From UMGS172 sp045648145 (GTDB taxonomy: Bacteria; Bacillota; Clostridia; Oscillospirales; Acutalibacteraceae), in NCBI GenBank assembly GCA_045648145.1, contig JAZRNK010000056.1:1-7051 (forward strand): a stretch of 7,051 nt of DNA. Direction: 5' to 3'. Each line of letters begins with the position of its first letter. Positions within the stretch are counted from its first letter, which is position 1. The position numbers and the translations under genes are program-made. This document shows positions 6,223 through 7,051 of this stretch, piece after piece. Under the pieces are notes generated by a model. It had not been told where the DNA came from. It searched no databases and worked only from the letters and a program-made list of their open reading frames with translations.

Positions 6223-6340
6223 CGAAAAAGTGTTTCTCCTCGGTCGTTGCTGCACGAATAACTCCATACGGGAATTAGAGGAAAACACCTTTTACCAAGA
6301 TAGTCTTCCCCGCATAGAGTTTTATTAAAATTCGTACAGC
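6197..6340 (-). ncRNA. Structured RNA unit, promoter-proximal to the SLOG gene (copy 1)
   Basis: A predicted transcript of about 144 nt. The likely 5' end (near 6340) is the base of a rod: 6340-6330 pairs with 6259-6249 (11 bp, one G-U), then 6321-6306 pairs with 6274-6260 (about 15 bp with one bulge). The tip holds a block (6299-6271) that is 27/29 identical to copy 2. After the rod comes a 22-nt tail (6244-6223) identical in copy 2, then the terminator. CUUGGU at the tip (6299-6294) can pair with ACCGAG in the tail (6244-6239), and GGUGUUUUCCUC (6289-6278) can pair with GAGGAGAAACAC (6241-6230). It may therefore form a pseudoknot or switch between folds. I do not recognise the family; a cis-regulatory leader of the SLOG gene or a trans-acting RNA are both possible. 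Confidence 0.75.
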
Positions 6341-6346
6341 AGTATT

Positions 6347-6375
6347 ATTCTATCATATATATTCATTTTTTTCAA
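6347..6375 (-). promoter_or_regulatory. Promoter of RNA copy 1
   Basis: TTGAAA (6375-6370) and TAGAAT (6352-6347) are separated by 17 bp, with TGA directly before the -10 box (extended -10). The predicted start near 6340 coincides with the base of the RNA's long stem. Confidence 0.75.
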
Positions 6376-6393
6376 TAGATATATGTGATAAAC

Positions 6394-6426
6394 AAAAAAC
6401 AAAAAAGCACACTCCGAAGAGTGTGC
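6394..6426 (-). terminator. Intrinsic terminator of RNA copy 2
   Basis: The stem and UUCG loop are identical to those of copy 1 (6426-6419 with 6414-6407). Here they are followed by two runs of six T residues separated by a single G, a stronger T-tract than in copy 1. Confidence 0.93.
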
Positions 6427-6550
6427 CGAAAAAGTGTTTCTCCTCGGTATAGTTGCGACACTAACCGTTTCACCACAAAGGAAATAGAGGATAACACCTT
6501 TTACCAAGGTATTGTCCCAAGTGGTGAAGTGATTATTCAGTTAGTGTCGC
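6401..6550 (-). ncRNA. Structured RNA unit, upstream paralogue (copy 2)
   Basis: A predicted transcript of about 150 nt, 204 bp upstream of copy 1 in the same orientation. The rod has different arm sequences from copy 1: 6552-6540 pairs perfectly with 6465-6453 (13 bp), an asymmetric internal loop follows, then 6528-6521 pairs with 6476-6469 (8 bp), then 6517-6507 with about 6499-6489 (10 of 11 positions). The tip block (6508-6480) and the tail with terminator (6448-6401) match copy 1 (27/29 and 48/48). The same alternative pairings exist: CUUGGU 6508-6503 with ACCGAG 6448-6443. Unlike copy 1 it is followed by the copy 1 promoter and not by a protein gene, so it should act as a free RNA. Confidence 0.75.
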
Positions 6551-6556
6551 AAATCT

Positions 6557-6584
6557 ATTATATCACATTCTGTATAAAATTCAA
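6557..6584 (-). promoter_or_regulatory. Promoter of RNA copy 2
   Basis: TTGAAT (6584-6579) and a perfect TATAAT (6562-6557) are 16 bp apart, with TGA before the -10 box as an extended -10 element. Transcription would start near 6550, at the base of the RNA's long stem. The -35 box falls within the 34-bp repeat. Confidence 0.8.
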
Positions 6585-6609
6585 CCTATTTCGCACACTT
6601 AAAAACACA
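6576..6609. repeat. 34-bp imperfect direct repeat, right copy
   Basis: Same-orientation partner of 5743-5776 (31/34 identical). It covers the -35 region of the copy 2 promoter and sequence upstream of it. It could be a shared operator or the mark left by insertion or duplication of the intervening 800 bp. Confidence 0.75.
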
Positions 6610-6642
6610 CAAATTTCACACAAACACACCGTGAAAATAGCA

Positions 6643-6812
6643 CACCTTCTCGTCTCCCTTGTATAAAGGAAAAACTCTTTCGCTGTGCAAGAGAGATGTC
6701 GCTAAGCGACAGAGAGACCGCCGCGGTAAGCGGGTGTCGCCAAATAGCAAAGGAAAGATTGTCCCCCTTCTCCAGTGGGAGAAGGGGGACCGCTTGCGGT
6801 GGATGAGGCGTT
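6643..6812. repeat. Composite palindromic repeat region, no gene
   Basis: This stretch holds several hairpins in a row and no credible gene. They are TGTCGC-TAA-GCGACA (6697-6711), a perfect 13-bp stem with a 4-nt loop (6761-6773 with 6778-6790) and ACCGC-TT-GCGGT (6789-6800). From memory, the paired blocks with a CTTCTCC-AGTG-GGAGAAG core followed by a small GC hairpin and GGATGAGG resemble dispersed repeats common in gut Clostridia genomes. They are probably MITE- or REP-like. The boundaries are approximate. A 192-bp reading frame across it on the plus strand follows the repeats and is not believable as a gene. Confidence 0.65.
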
Positions 6813-6848
6813 TCTCACCACTTCACTCTTCACTTTTACTTATTACCT

Positions 6849-6879
6849 AAAAAAACACCCCTCGGTTGCCCGAGGGGTG
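6849..6879 (-). terminator. Intrinsic terminator of the right-edge small gene
   Basis: A perfect 10-bp GC-rich stem (6879-6870 with 6865-6856, loop GCAA on the minus strand) followed by seven T residues (6855-6849). It starts about 20 nt after the tandem stop codons of the small gene at the right edge. Confidence 0.95.
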
Positions 6880-6899
6880 AAACTGTCATTTGACAATTA

Positions 6900-7049
6900 T
6901 TAGTTTAAAGAACTCCAAAGATCGTCGAAGCCGTATCCGGAAATAACACCGCCAGTGCTGGGGTCAACCGGCATATAGGGATCAACTGCAACGTTGGTGT
7001 CGGCAAACAAATTATCAATGAACAAGTCAGGTTTTACATAATTTTTCAT
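6900..7049 (-). CDS. Small protein of unknown function, complete or C-terminal part
   Basis: A frame of 49 residues from ATG 7049-7047 to tandem TAA stops (6902-6900 and 6899-6897), followed by a strong terminator. The sequence begins MKNYVKPDLFIDNLF and ends GYGFDDLWSSLN. It is acidic and rich in Asp, Pro, Gly and Val, with no cysteine, signal peptide or membrane segment. The basic Lys-Tyr-x-Lys-Pro start resembles the opening of many short, uncharacterised Clostridia and Bacteroides peptides, which favours the ATG as a true start. Because only two bases lie beyond it in the window, the ribosome binding site cannot be seen. The frame could equally be the end of a longer protein. I do not recognise a function. 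Confidence 0.6.
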   Translation of the reverse strand: MKNYVKPDLFIDNLFADTNVAVDPYMPVDPSTGGVISGYGFDDLWSSLN

Positions 7050-7051
7050 TG

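Noticed and set aside
6197..6550. 6S RNA as the identity of the RNA pair
   Set aside because: The size and rod shape are compatible, but here a 22-nt conserved tail with pseudoknot potential follows the closing stem, and there is no typical central bubble between two long arms. A covariance search would settle it.
6197..6550. CRISPR array or IS200/IS605-type element
   Set aside because: There are only two units of about 150 nt, with no short direct repeats and regular spacers, and no Cas, TnpA, TnpB or IscB gene nearby.
6659..6850. Plus-strand frame of 63 codons
   Set aside because: It runs through the palindromic repeats; its Arg- and Lys-rich translation is an artefact of them.

Overview
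This window most likely comes from a Gram-positive anaerobe of the class Clostridia (Oscillospiraceae/Ruminococcaceae-like). The reasons are the SCIFF ribosomal peptide pair, which is a near-signature of Clostridia, strong AGGAGG-type ribosome binding sites with frequent GTG starts, a lipoprotein transporter of the Firmicutes NupNOPQ type, and palindromic repeats of a kind common in gut Clostridia. Every supported feature is read from the minus strand, so the window is best followed from right to left.

Right edge (7051-6600): a small protein of 49 visible residues ends here, followed by a textbook intrinsic terminator. Next comes about 170 bp of palindromic repeat sequence with no gene.

Middle right (6600-5740): two tandem, related, non-coding units of about 145-150 nt. 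Each has its own sigma-A-type promoter, a long rod-like fold and the same C(UUCG)G intrinsic terminator. The sequence blocks at the tip of the rod and before the terminator are almost identical in the two copies. The arms of the rods differ in sequence yet pair within each copy, which is compensatory evidence for a structured RNA. The terminator of the second unit in transcription order lies directly against the ribosome binding site of a 125-residue SLOG-fold protein (YspA/DUF2493 type). The RNA pair plus SLOG gene is bracketed by an imperfect 34-bp direct repeat. I do not recognise the RNA family; this is the most interesting part of the window.

Middle (5730-507): a four-gene ABC importer operon in the order lipoprotein, double-domain ATPase, permease, permease, matching nupN-nupO-nupP-nupQ of Bacillus subtilis. 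It probably imports nucleosides. It has a clear promoter, a leader of about 176 nt with a terminator-like hairpin, and a second hairpin between the lipoprotein and the ATPase that would favour excess binding protein. The last three genes are translationally packed, with overlap or a 2-nt gap.

Left (500-1): a perfect TTGACA-N17-TAAAAT promoter starts 6 nt after the last permease and drives scfA, a 48-residue Cys-rich SCIFF precursor peptide. A terminator hairpin separates it from scfB, the radical SAM maturase that forms its thioether cross-links. Only the first 69 codons of scfB are inside the window.

A recurring design is a highly expressed first product (peptide, lipoprotein or RNA), then an intrinsic terminator, then the lower-abundance partner.
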